DNA of 64,000 nt, from assembly GCA_016180645.1 (NCBI GenBank), contig JACPAV010000004.1, positions 181,409 through 245,408 on the forward strand. Direction: 5' to 3'. Of this stretch, positions 48,589-56,289 are shown one piece after another (the stretch's first letter is position 1; every line of letters starts with the position of its first letter). A program made the translations under genes and the position numbers. The stretch is from Nitrospirota bacterium. GTDB taxonomy: Bacteria; JACPQY01. Below the pieces are notes generated by a model that made no database searches, was not told the DNA's origin, and saw only the letters and a program-made list of their open reading frames with translations.

Positions 48589-49665
48589 ATGGGCGACCTG
48601 AACAGTCCCGATATGCACCGGACGAACGGTCGTATGCCGCTTCGAGGGCTGAAGCACAACACGTACTACAAGTATCTCTTTCGCCTGCCGAAGAACTATC
48701 TCCTCACCAAGCTTTTTGATCGCCCCCTCTACCTCAACATCGAAGTCACGATCATGTGCAACGCGGGATGCAGCTTCTGCGACTACTGGAAGGTGAAGAA
48801 AGAGGATCGGCTTGACGACTACGCCGAGGTCGTCAATCGGATCAAACCGCTGTACGTCACCATTTCCGGCGGTGAGCCGACGCTGAGGAAGGACCTGCCG
48901 GACATCCTCTATAACATCAAGTCAAGGACGGAGGCGATCTTCGTGTCGATGACCACGCACGGAGGATTGCTGACGTTCGAGAAGGCCAGGGAACTTTACG
49001 AATCGGGGCTCGACGCGGTGAACGTCTCCCTTGATTTCCCCGACGAGCGCCACGACGCCCAGCGGGGCATGCCGGGGCTGTTCAAACACCTTTGTGAGGA
49101 ACTCCCCAAGATCCGTACATTGCCTTTCCGGAACGTTCAGGTCGGTACGGTCCTTCACAACCGGAATCTGGAGGATGTCGATGCGTTCCTCGCGCTCGGC
49201 CGGCGCCTCGGGGTCAACAACTCCTTCACGGCGTTTTCGTACACAAAGGTCGGCAAGAAGGACTTTTGGATTTCTCCGGATCGAATCCCCGTTCTCCGCC
49301 AAAAGATCGATCTCATCCTGGACTACAAGAGGCGATACGGCTGCATCAACAACTCGGATGCGTATCTGCGGACGATGGTGGACTACTTCGAGAAGGGACA
49401 AATTGACGGGTGCAAAGCCGGCAAGACCTGGGTGCAGGTCACGGCGGACGGCCATCTGAAAGTCTGTTCGGAATTCGATCCCGTCATGCACTACTCCGAA
49501 TACAAGGGCCCGTTGGAAACGCCGGATTGCGCCGACTGCTGGTTCAAGTGTCGGGGCGAGAATCAGTCGAAATTCGATCTGAACCGGGTTCGAGAGCTCG
49601 CCCGGATGTTTGTGTTTAGGCCACGGGCCCCCCGGGCGGCCTCCGTTGGCGCCGCGTCAGAGTAG
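48589..49665 (+). CDS. radical SAM protein with C-terminal Cys cluster
   Basis: A 358-residue radical SAM enzyme. The 4Fe-4S motif CNAGCSFC lies within YLNIEVTIMCNAGCSFCDYW; VTISGGEPTLRKDLPDIL is the SAM-binding GGE motif, and VNVSLDFPDERHDAQRG continues the barrel. The C-terminal part, CKAGKTWVQVTADGHLKVCSEFD and CADCWFKCRGENQS, is a SPASM-like Cys cluster that may bind extra iron-sulfur. Overall it resembles the HpnH/MoaA-like peptide- or lipid-modifying group; substrate unknown. A leaderless promoter fixes the ATG at 48589. Confidence 0.87.
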   Translation: MGDLNSPDMHRTNGRMPLRGLKHNTYYKYLFRLPKNYLLTKLFDRPLYLNIEVTIMCNAGCSFCDYWKVKKEDRLDDYAEVVNRIKPLYVTISGGEPTLRKDLPDILYNIKSRTEAIFVSMTTHGGLLTFEKARELYESGLDAVNVSLDFPDERHDAQRGMPGLFKHLCEELPKIRTLPFRNVQVGTVLHNRNLEDVDAFLALGRRLGVNNSFTAFSYTKVGKKDFWISPDRIPVLRQKIDLILDYKRRYGCINNSDAYLRTMVDYFEKGQIDGCKAGKTWVQVTADGHLKVCSEFDPVMHYSEYKGPLETPDCADCWFKCRGENQSKFDLNRVRELARMFVFRPRAPRAASVGAASE

Positions 49666-49680
49666 CTTTCCGCTCGCAGC

Positions 49681-49709
49681 CACGACTCACGATTCACGAC
49701 TCACGACTC
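49681..49709. repeat. TTCACGA micro-repeat between convergent genes
   Basis: CACGACTCACGATTCACGA followed by further CTCACGA units: about four 8-bp units of the micro-repeat seen at 36197-36328 and 51143-51269. It overlaps the last codons of the GMC oxidoreductase, whose C terminus reads VVSRES. Confidence 0.6.
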
Positions 49710-51603
49710 CCTCCGCCGCCAGCATCGCCAGCCCCATGATCGGCTCCTGGGGATTGACGCCGAGATTGGTGGGGAAAACGCTGGAATCCACTACGTAGAG
49801 CCCTTTCACGTCGTGGACCTGAAAGTCCGGGCCGACGACGCTCGCGCGGGGGTCGGGACCCATCCGGCACGTGCCGAACATATGCGTTACAGCCATTTGG
49901 AGATCCTGCGGCGTGGGCTTGAGATCGAGCAACATTCGCGCCTCGTCGGCCGAGTGGAATTCTTCGGGAACGCCGCGGATGCCGGTGAGAACCGCCCTGG
50001 CCCCTGCGGCGAAGAACATGCGCGAAACTTCGTATGCCGAACGCGTGAAGCTCATACAATCTTCCGCGTTCGGGGTGTATCGGATCATCGGCCCCATGGC
50101 GCTGGGACGAACCATTCCCTCAGCTCGGCACCGCACTTGAATTCCCCACAAAGCGTAATGCTCGAACTGGCTCAAACGTTCGAGCCATTTCTTCCCCGCC
50201 CCCGGGAGTCTCACCATCATGAGTTCCATCGGAAGGGCCAGCGTTTCGACCTTGAACCGCTCGGGGCGGAAGTGGTCGCATTCGTATCCTTGCGTGGCGC
50301 CTTCCCACATTCGAACGGGACGGTCAAAAGCAGCCGCGATGCCGATGCCCGGATGGGCCTGGAAATGCGCCCCGACGTGGCCGTTCCTGCGGGCCAGTCC
50401 GCTCGCCTGGATGAGCAGCGGGCTTTGAACGGCGCTGGCGGCGAGGATCACGCCCCTCCGCGCCCGGAATCGAACTCGGCCGGCCGTTCCCACGCCTTCA
50501 ATGCCCGTCGCCCTCCCGCTCTCCGCAAGAATCCGGTCCACCCTCACACCCTCATGCAGTCTTGCGCCCAATCGGATCGCGTCGGGAACATACGTCAGCT
50601 CCATGCTGAGCTTGTGTCCTTTCGGGCATCCCTGCTGGCACAGCGAAAGCCCCTCGCATCGGGCGATGTTCCGTCGGGTGGGGTGAGCCCTGAGTCCGAG
50701 TTTTTCCGCACCCACTTTCATGAGTCGATTATTCTCCCCCCATACGCGCTCAGGGGTATCTCCGATCTGAAGGTCACTCTCGATCTCGTCGAAACAGGAT
50801 TCCAGCTTCGTCCGGTCAAGGCGCACGCCAAACTTCTCCTCCCAAAGGGGGTAGACGTCATCCGGAATTCTCCAGCTGATCCCCGAGTTGATCGCGGTCG
50901 TTCCACCCACGCACCTCCCTTGGAGGTAGGGGATCATGGTTTCGCCGAGAATGGCCGTCATCCCGCGGGACCTCCACGCGCGTTTCATCGACCGCCAAAG
51001 ATTGGTTTCGAACTCCGTCGTCGGGATGGCCGGTCCTTCTTCCAAGAGAATCACCGTGGCCCCGGCCCTCGCCGCCGTTCGGGCGAACGTCGCTCCAGCC
51101 GCTCCGCTGCCGACGACAATGAAATCCGCTTCATCTTGGAATCGTGAGCCCGTGAGCCCGTGAACCCGTGAATCCGTGCCACCCCCTCCCCCTCCCTCAC
51201 CCTCCCCCCTTGAGGGGGAGGGAACGGGTGGGGGGAGCATCGGGTTCACGGGCTCACGATTCACGGATCTGCGGGGTCCGCCCCCGACGGCGGAACCCTG
51301 ATTCGGCTTTACATACCCCAGCGCCCGCTGAAATTCCGGTTCCCCCCCGCAGCCGAAACAAACCATCACCTTGATGAGCGTGAACGCCTGTCGAACCCAG
51401 TAGAAACGATGCTTGGCCCACTTCTGGAGATAGGTTTCCCGGTCCTCCTCGGAAAGTTTGTGGAAGGGCCTCACACGGCCCATCATCACGGGCGGAAGCC
51501 ACACAAACAGCCACAGGATGATTCGATTGAGCACTCGCGCGGCCCACGGGCTGAGCGACAGATATTCGTGGACAAACTCAGCCGGATGCATCGTCCCGGA
51601 CAC
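49687..51603 (-). CDS. GMC-family oxidoreductase, long-chain-alcohol-oxidase-like
   Basis: A 638-residue flavoprotein. The N-terminal 95 residues (FVHEYLSLSPWAARVLNRIILWLFVWLPP ... GCGGEPEFQRALGY) hold a hydrophobic helix, probably membrane-associated. The FAD motif ADFIVVGSGAAGATFARTAARAG begins near residue 160, GGTTAINSGISWRIP is the GMC active-site loop, and the C-terminal HMFGTCRMGPDPR and NPQEPIMGLAMLAAEG carry the His and Asn catalytic pair. Between the two parts lie about 55 residues encoded by palindromic micro-repeats (51143-51269), reading SVNREPVNPM then PSPSRGEGEGGGGGG. Fatty-alcohol or sterol oxidation is likely. Confidence 0.83.
   Translation of the reverse strand: MSGTMHPAEFVHEYLSLSPWAARVLNRIILWLFVWLPPVMMGRVRPFHKLSEEDRETYLQKWAKHRFYWVRQAFTLIKVMVCFGCGGEPEFQRALGYVKPNQGSAVGGGPRRSVNREPVNPMLPPPVPSPSRGEGEGGGGGGTDSRVHGLTGSRFQDEADFIVVGSGAAGATFARTAARAGATVILLEEGPAIPTTEFETNLWRSMKRAWRSRGMTAILGETMIPYLQGRCVGGTTAINSGISWRIPDDVYPLWEEKFGVRLDRTKLESCFDEIESDLQIGDTPERVWGENNRLMKVGAEKLGLRAHPTRRNIARCEGLSLCQQGCPKGHKLSMELTYVPDAIRLGARLHEGVRVDRILAESGRATGIEGVGTAGRVRFRARRGVILAASAVQSPLLIQASGLARRNGHVGAHFQAHPGIGIAAAFDRPVRMWEGATQGYECDHFRPERFKVETLALPMELMMVRLPGAGKKWLERLSQFEHYALWGIQVRCRAEGMVRPSAMGPMIRYTPNAEDCMSFTRSAYEVSRMFFAAGARAVLTGIRGVPEEFHSADEARMLLDLKPTPQDLQMAVTHMFGTCRMGPDPRASVVGPDFQVHDVKGLYVVDSSVFPTNLGVNPQEPIMGLAMLAAEGVVSRES
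51143..51269. repeat. micro-repeat block inserted in the GMC oxidoreductase gene
   Basis: GTGAGCCCGTGAACCCGTGAA units (51143-51178) and the inverse GGTTCACGGGCTCACGATTCA (51241-51269) flank a palindromic core of CCCTCCCCCTCCC and GAGGGGGAGGG (51181-51232). The arrangement is an inverted repeat around a purine/pyrimidine hairpin and it keeps the reading frame open. Confidence 0.65.
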
Positions 51604-51708
51604 GGACCGGAATTGGTCGTGGGACTCGAGGGGGAGAATGGAGCGGAAAACGCTCTCGATCCAGCGGCGCTCGAAGGATAGAAGTCGCAGTGGGGTGAAA
51701 GGGTGAAG

Positions 51709-52293
51709 TTAGGGAGTCGGGGCCTTCCGGAGAATCCGGATCGAATGCGGCTGTGGAACGGCTTTCTCCAAGCCGATTCGCTCCAATTCGCGTTTGGCGC
51801 GGATGGCGAAGTACAGCATGGCCAGCACGGTCACTCCATCAAACACGAAAATCGCGAAGAACGCCGGATAGGAATACTTGGAAAGATAGATCTTCAAGTA
51901 TCCAAACGAAGCGATCGATTTCATGGTGATGAGCGGCCAGAGGATTGGAAAATGCTTCGGGAGATCGATCTGGAGCATGAGGCACATGAGGCCGAGGGTG
52001 AATACGTTTCCCACCGCGAGGCACCGCCACACGTAGCTCTCCTCGATGATGGGATACCGATCCACCCCGAAGAACCGGCTGAGAAAATGCCCGATCTCGA
52101 AGAACTGCTGAATGGCGGTCATGGGCGCAAAGGCGTAGCTGAAAGAAGGAATAATGAAATTGAGCGTGAGGAGGGTGTACACGATTTGGAAGTTGCGATA
52201 GCGCCGACCGGGTTGAGACCAGAAGCCATGCATTTCGCCGACGATACCATCAAAATCCGATCTTTTCGACTGCCGGAGCTTTTTGAACCCCAA
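51709..52293 (-). CDS. hypothetical membrane protein
   Basis: A 194-residue protein with four likely transmembrane helices: FQIVYTLLTLNFIIPSFSYAF, CLAVGNVFTLGLMCLMLQI, FPILWPLITMKSIASFGYLKIYL and YPAFFAIFVFDGVTVLAMLYFAI. The ends are charged (start KKLRQSKRSDFDG, end RAKRELERIGLEK). I recognise no family. Start is TTG 52293, or an internal ATG 20 codons later. It lies 105 bp upstream of the GMC oxidoreductase on the same strand; a shared operon, perhaps as membrane partner, is possible. Confidence 0.7.
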   Translation of the reverse strand: MGFKKLRQSKRSDFDGIVGEMHGFWSQPGRRYRNFQIVYTLLTLNFIIPSFSYAFAPMTAIQQFFEIGHFLSRFFGVDRYPIIEESYVWRCLAVGNVFTLGLMCLMLQIDLPKHFPILWPLITMKSIASFGYLKIYLSKYSYPAFFAIFVFDGVTVLAMLYFAIRAKRELERIGLEKAVPQPHSIRILRKAPTP

Positions 52294-52302
52294 CCGACCC
52301 TA

Positions 52303-52392
52303 GCCGAATGGCGGTTCGTAGGGGAGCATCTTCAGATGCTCCCTCTCGTCGGGAGGGTCTGAAGACCCTCCCCTACGAAATTCTGTTTGACT
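52303..52392. repeat. hairpin repeat family A, copy 2
   Basis: Core 52318-52377 differs from copy 1 (24271-24330) at a single base in the linker; the flanks gaatgGcgGttc and attctgttTgac also match with few changes. It lies between two unrelated genes, upstream of repeat B4. Confidence 0.8.
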
Positions 52393-52514
52393 TTTGGAAC
52401 GCTGAATCGCTTGACATCAGGCTGTCCTGTCAGTACCATACGCCCCAACGTGATGGCGGAGGGCAATTTTTACCGCCTTGGATACAGACCCACTATAGGT
52501 CTGTCTGCGAGCCG

Positions 52515-52570
52515 GGTAGCCGCGGGCTTCAGCCCGCGGCTTGGAGCGCACTCTGAAGAGTGCGACTACC
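52515..52570. repeat. hairpin repeat family B, copy 4
   Basis: Bounded by GGTAG and CTACC. Hairpin 1 is CCGCGGGC-ttca-GCCCGCGG and hairpin 2 is CGCACTC-tgaa-GAGTGCG. The order of the two stem types is reversed relative to copies 1 and 2, as if the element were inverted. Confidence 0.7.
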
Positions 52571-52611
52571 AGGGACGAACCGGTTCGGGTTTATAAACGG
52601 AGGAGGCTGTG

Positions 52612-55590
52612 ATGAACATTCGAAGCATGCGCATTCTGTTGTTGTTCGCATTGACCATGGTTGTGGTTGCGGCGTGCGACACGGGCAAGACGCTGGAGGG
52701 GACGACCACGCAGTTGGGATCGCTCCAAGGAAGAGTCACCGAGGGCACACCCGAAACGGCGGCGGCCGCGGCGACGACAGCCGCACCCTCCCGCCAGGCA
52801 CAGGCCCAGCTTCCGGACGTCAAGATCGGGGAGGGATTGCCCGGTGTGCGCGTGACCGTCTTCCTGAAGGGTCAACTCAAGACGACCAAGACTTCGATCG
52901 ACAACCCCAAGACCAAGGACGTGGATGAGGGCGGCTACTTCACAATCGCCGACCTGCCCGCCGGTGTTCTCTTGCCGGTTACGTTTGACCGCGATGCATA
53001 CGTCAAACTCAACGGCAACGTGGAGATCCCCGCGGTGGCCGGCAGTGGGCAGAGCGCCATTCCTCTCAAGGACCCCGTGGCCACGATTGAAGTAGCCATG
53101 GTCAAAGGGACGGGCTCCGCCAGTCTCAATCTCGATCGCCTCATCAAATTCAAGGGCATCCTCCAAGGCATCGTGGTGGACGGCACGCCGGGTGCGGACA
53201 GAGGGAAGGCCCTGGGCGACGTAACGATCAGCCTGTTCGTGGGTGGAAATCTGATCACGACGAAATCCAAGGCCAACGATGAGAAGACCTCCTTTGACGA
53301 AACCGGGTACTTCAGCGTCAGCAATCTGCCTCCCGGCCAGCCGATCTCGGCCACCTTCGAATTGAAGGACTATCAGAAGACCCGCATCACCGTCACCATT
53401 CCCGTGACGGAAGGCACCGAAGACCCCGCGGCCAACGTCGAAGTCAAACTCGTGAAGGGCGACATCACAAAGATTATCGAGGAAACGATCAAGCCCCTGC
53501 CCTACAACGGCACGATCCAAGGCATCGTCCGCGACGGTACCGTGGCGGCCGACACCTTCGGCAAGCCCCTGTCCGGCGTCACCGTGGCCGCGCTCGTCCT
53601 GGGCAAGGTTGTCGAGACCACTTCAAAGGAGGACGATCCTCTCACCCCCGGCTTCGACGAAACCGGATTCTTCGCGCTGAACAATCTTCCGATCAATATC
53701 GCCATTCCGGTCCGGTTCAAGGCGGACGGATATGTCCCCGTAACCAGCGTGATCACCATCCCCGATCCGACGCTCAGCACCGCAGACGTGGAACAGGAGA
53801 CCTCCCAAGTCACCTATGATGTTGACCTGGTCAAGGACACGGCCTCGCTTCTCGTTGTGGTCTACGCAGGAAAGGGCGTAGCCAACGGCGCGACGGTTGT
53901 GCTGGACCTCACAGGCTCAACCTTGAGCAACTCGACCGGCACTTCCCTCACCTCCGGCTTTGACATTCGCCAAGTGAAGACCACGGATGACAAGGGGCAG
54001 GTTACGTTCGACAAGCTGCCGCCCATTGTCATTTCGGGAAGCGCCATCGTCGTGCAGCCTTTCGACGAGGACAAGGGCACCGACAAGAATCCGGACTATA
54101 AGACGACCACGGCCGCTACGGTCGGCATTGCGTCGGTGGATCTGAGGCAGTTGACGACCGGCACGGGCCCGAGCGTGGTGCGCATCAATCTGCTCACCTC
54201 CGCCTCGATCACGCCGACCGTCCTCTGGAGCAACGTCGTGAGCAACGCCGTCCTCAACAAGGACGATATTCTGAAGTTCATTTTTGACCTCCCGATGGAC
54301 ACGATGCCGGTGGCGGAGGTGAAGGATACGGCAACCGGCAAGGTCACCACGGTGGCCGATCCCAGGAATGGCACTTTCGCCGTAACCCTGACGGACCCCG
54401 CGGGCCAGGCCGTTCCTTTCAAGTCGACCTGGACGAACAACGTCACGCTGGAGGTGGATCCGTTCAGCGACCTTCAGCCGTCCAACGCGGCCAACTTTGT
54501 TCCGACGGCCACCTGCCCAACCCCTCCTACGGCGAACACGGACTGCTACACCGTTACCGTCCAGGCCCGGTCGATCCAGGGCATGTTCATGGCCGCCGAG
54601 TACAGCCGGCGCTTCAAGGTGACCGAGAAGGCCGCGGCCCTCACGGCTCCTACCCCTGCCACCTGGCCCAATCCTCTCCCGGGAACAGGCGCGTTTAACT
54701 GGAACACCGCGCCGGCCGGGATCATCCTCCAGTGGGGGCAGGACGCCAACGCCACGGGTTATAATGTGTATGCCAAGGACAACGGGCTCAACAAGGACTG
54801 GGTCAGGATCAGTTCCGGGCTGACGTTCCCCGCGACGGCCGGTACGACCCATTCGCCGACGATCGTCTACGCACTGACGGCCTTGCCCACCCAATTCGAC
54901 CGGTGTAACGATCTAAATGACTGCCCTGCGAGCACGGTTGAACCGTTGGCTTTCGGCGGCCAGCTAACCCTGGCCGTTACGGCGCTGAATCGCGATGGAA
55001 TCGAAAGCGCCCTTGACGACACAAAGATCGTGACGATCGCGGACAATACGCCGCCGACCATCACCGGTCTGACGCTGTCGAACGCCAACCAGACCGCCCT
55101 GGCCAATCAGACGGCCGTGAGCGGAATCGGCGGCACAGCCGCTCAGCAGCGCAGCGCCAACAACAGCGCCAACTGTCCGACAACGGCTACCTCGTGTACC
55201 AACGCGAAAACGATCCGCGTTCGACTCACGGGCTTCGGCGAACCCATGGGTTCGGGGGGCACGGCTTCGATCATCGATGCCGCGACGGCGCCCTGCAACG
55301 CCGCGGCCACGAACTCGAACAACGCCAATGTAACGATCGTCGCCGGTCCGACGTGGTCGGAAGCCACCGCAGCGGCCAATCGGCCGGGGCTCCGGGAGCT
55401 CTACGTTGATGTCTCAGTCCCTGCCAACACCAGCGGCGTGGGCGAGTGCATCAAGTTCAACCTGTCCGGCGTGGCGGACGTGGCGGGGAATGGGGAGCTT
55501 GCCCTCACTCCGGCGAGCGATCCCAATGCGGGCATCGATGGCGCTGCCGCGGCCAACAGCGGAGAGATCTACATCTATAAGCTGGACTGA
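52612..55590 (+). CDS. large surface lipoprotein with carboxypeptidase-regulatory-like repeats
   Basis: A 992-residue lipoprotein; signal peptide ends VVAAC with Cys22. Residues about 35-430 hold three copies of a CNA-B/carboxypeptidase-regulatory-like unit, each LQGxVxDGT ... ExGYFxxxNLPxG: LQGRVTEGT, LQGIVVDGT and IQGIVRDGT mark the starts. Then come Ig-like segments, one with NKDDILKFIFDLPMDTM (Big_5-like), and one fibronectin-III-like unit (GIILQWGQDANATGYNVYAKD). The C terminus is Asn/Ala/Thr-rich with scattered Cys. ATG 52612 follows AGGAGG by 5 nt; a GTG directly before it is less likely. Probably an adhesin or structural surface protein. A clear terminator follows. Confidence 0.85.
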   Translation: MNIRSMRILLLFALTMVVVAACDTGKTLEGTTTQLGSLQGRVTEGTPETAAAAATTAAPSRQAQAQLPDVKIGEGLPGVRVTVFLKGQLKTTKTSIDNPKTKDVDEGGYFTIADLPAGVLLPVTFDRDAYVKLNGNVEIPAVAGSGQSAIPLKDPVATIEVAMVKGTGSASLNLDRLIKFKGILQGIVVDGTPGADRGKALGDVTISLFVGGNLITTKSKANDEKTSFDETGYFSVSNLPPGQPISATFELKDYQKTRITVTIPVTEGTEDPAANVEVKLVKGDITKIIEETIKPLPYNGTIQGIVRDGTVAADTFGKPLSGVTVAALVLGKVVETTSKEDDPLTPGFDETGFFALNNLPINIAIPVRFKADGYVPVTSVITIPDPTLSTADVEQETSQVTYDVDLVKDTASLLVVVYAGKGVANGATVVLDLTGSTLSNSTGTSLTSGFDIRQVKTTDDKGQVTFDKLPPIVISGSAIVVQPFDEDKGTDKNPDYKTTTAATVGIASVDLRQLTTGTGPSVVRINLLTSASITPTVLWSNVVSNAVLNKDDILKFIFDLPMDTMPVAEVKDTATGKVTTVADPRNGTFAVTLTDPAGQAVPFKSTWTNNVTLEVDPFSDLQPSNAANFVPTATCPTPPTANTDCYTVTVQARSIQGMFMAAEYSRRFKVTEKAAALTAPTPATWPNPLPGTGAFNWNTAPAGIILQWGQDANATGYNVYAKDNGLNKDWVRISSGLTFPATAGTTHSPTIVYALTALPTQFDRCNDLNDCPASTVEPLAFGGQLTLAVTALNRDGIESALDDTKIVTIADNTPPTITGLTLSNANQTALANQTAVSGIGGTAAQQRSANNSANCPTTATSCTNAKTIRVRLTGFGEPMGSGGTASIIDAATAPCNAAATNSNNANVTIVAGPTWSEATAAANRPGLRELYVDVSVPANTSGVGECIKFNLSGVADVAGNGELALTPASDPNAGIDGAAAANSGEIYIYKLD

Positions 55591-55615
55591 GTCCTAGCGT
55601 CGGAAGACCATGATG

Positions 55616-55676
55616 CATGCCGTGCCTTCCGTGGCACGGCGACATCGCATGGCCCCGTACCGTCCTCGGCACGGGG
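55616..55676. repeat. hairpin repeat family C, copy 2
   Basis: Stem 1 GCCGTGCC-ttccgt-GGCACGGC, constant linker gacatcgcatg and stem 2 GCCCCGT to facing CACGGGG, matching 27845-27905 with paired changes in stem 1. Confidence 0.75.
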
Positions 55677-55683
55677 TCCCCAG

Positions 55684-55718
55684 GCGGGAGGGAATCGGGA
55701 AGGTTCCCTCCCGCTTTT
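55684..55718 (+). terminator. intrinsic terminator after the large lipoprotein gene
   Basis: Perfect 11-bp stem GCGGGAGGGAA / TTCCCTCCCGC around a 9-nt loop, followed by TTTTC. Confidence 0.85.
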
Positions 55719-55728
55719 CGTTGCGGGT

Positions 55729-55757
55729 TTGACGGAGCCCGGGGTCTCCCGTAGGGT
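55729..55757 (+). promoter_or_regulatory. leaderless-type promoter of the gene at 55764
   Basis: TTGACG (55729-55734), 17-bp spacer, TAGGGT (55752-55757), 6 nt, ATG 55764. Confidence 0.55.
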
Positions 55758-55763
55758 GCCCTC

Positions 55764-56051
55764 ATGAGGAACGGGAATATCAAACTCAGACTTCTTCGGC
55801 AGATGACCTTGGGTCGCTTTGAAGATGTGGATTTGGCTCTTGGGCGCATGGCCTCGCGGGTCGGGGTCGTCGAGCGGGAGATGGGCAATCTAAAGAAGGA
55901 AATCGGGAACCTTAAGGACGACGTCCTCTCCGTGAAGAAAGCACTTAGGAGAACTACAGGCAAGATCAGGGATATCTTCGACTACGTCGGCGAGGTGGAC
56001 ACCATGCTTTCACGCCACCAAGCCGACAGGAAAGCGCACCTACCGGACTAG
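55764..56051 (+). CDS. hypothetical coiled-coil protein (95 aa)
   Basis: Unrecognised. The middle is a heptad-patterned coiled coil (DLALGRMASRVGVVEREMGNLKKEIGNLKDDVLSVKKALRR), with no signal peptide or membrane segment. The promoter placed 6 nt before the ATG, just after a strong terminator, supports it as a real single-gene transcript. Possibly a small structural or regulatory oligomer. Confidence 0.6.
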   Translation: MRNGNIKLRLLRQMTLGRFEDVDLALGRMASRVGVVEREMGNLKKEIGNLKDDVLSVKKALRRTTGKIRDIFDYVGEVDTMLSRHQADRKAHLPD

Positions 56052-56095
56052 GTTCTGTTTGAAAACCCCATCGTTACGGGGCGGAACGTTTTGGT

Positions 56096-56149
56096 GGTCG
56101 CACCCTTTACGGGTGCGTCTTCGGACGCAGGCTGAAGCCTGCGTCTACC
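56096..56149. repeat. hairpin repeat family B, copy 2
   Basis: CGCACCC-tttac-GGGTGCG, tcttcg, then GACGCAGGC-tgaa-GCCTGCGTC and CTACC. The second stem shows paired changes relative to copy 1. Confidence 0.75.
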
Positions 56150-56166
56150 GGTCCAGTGAGCATCCT

Positions 56167-56224
56167 GTAGGGGAGCAGCTTTAGCTGCTCCCAAGCAGGG
56201 AGGACCTCAAGGTCCTCCCCTACG
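56167..56224. repeat. hairpin repeat family A, copy 3 (divergent)
   Basis: Between GTAGGGG and CCCCTACG: GGGAGCAGC-ttta-GCTGCTCCC and GGGAGGACC-tcaa-GGTCCTCCC. Each stem differs from copies 1 and 2 by substitutions that keep base pairing. Confidence 0.75.
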
Positions 56225-56289
56225 CATCCGCCTCAGACGGATTGGCTGCCCTCTTCGTGCGATCGAGTAGCTTATTTCCTCGCAATCCC

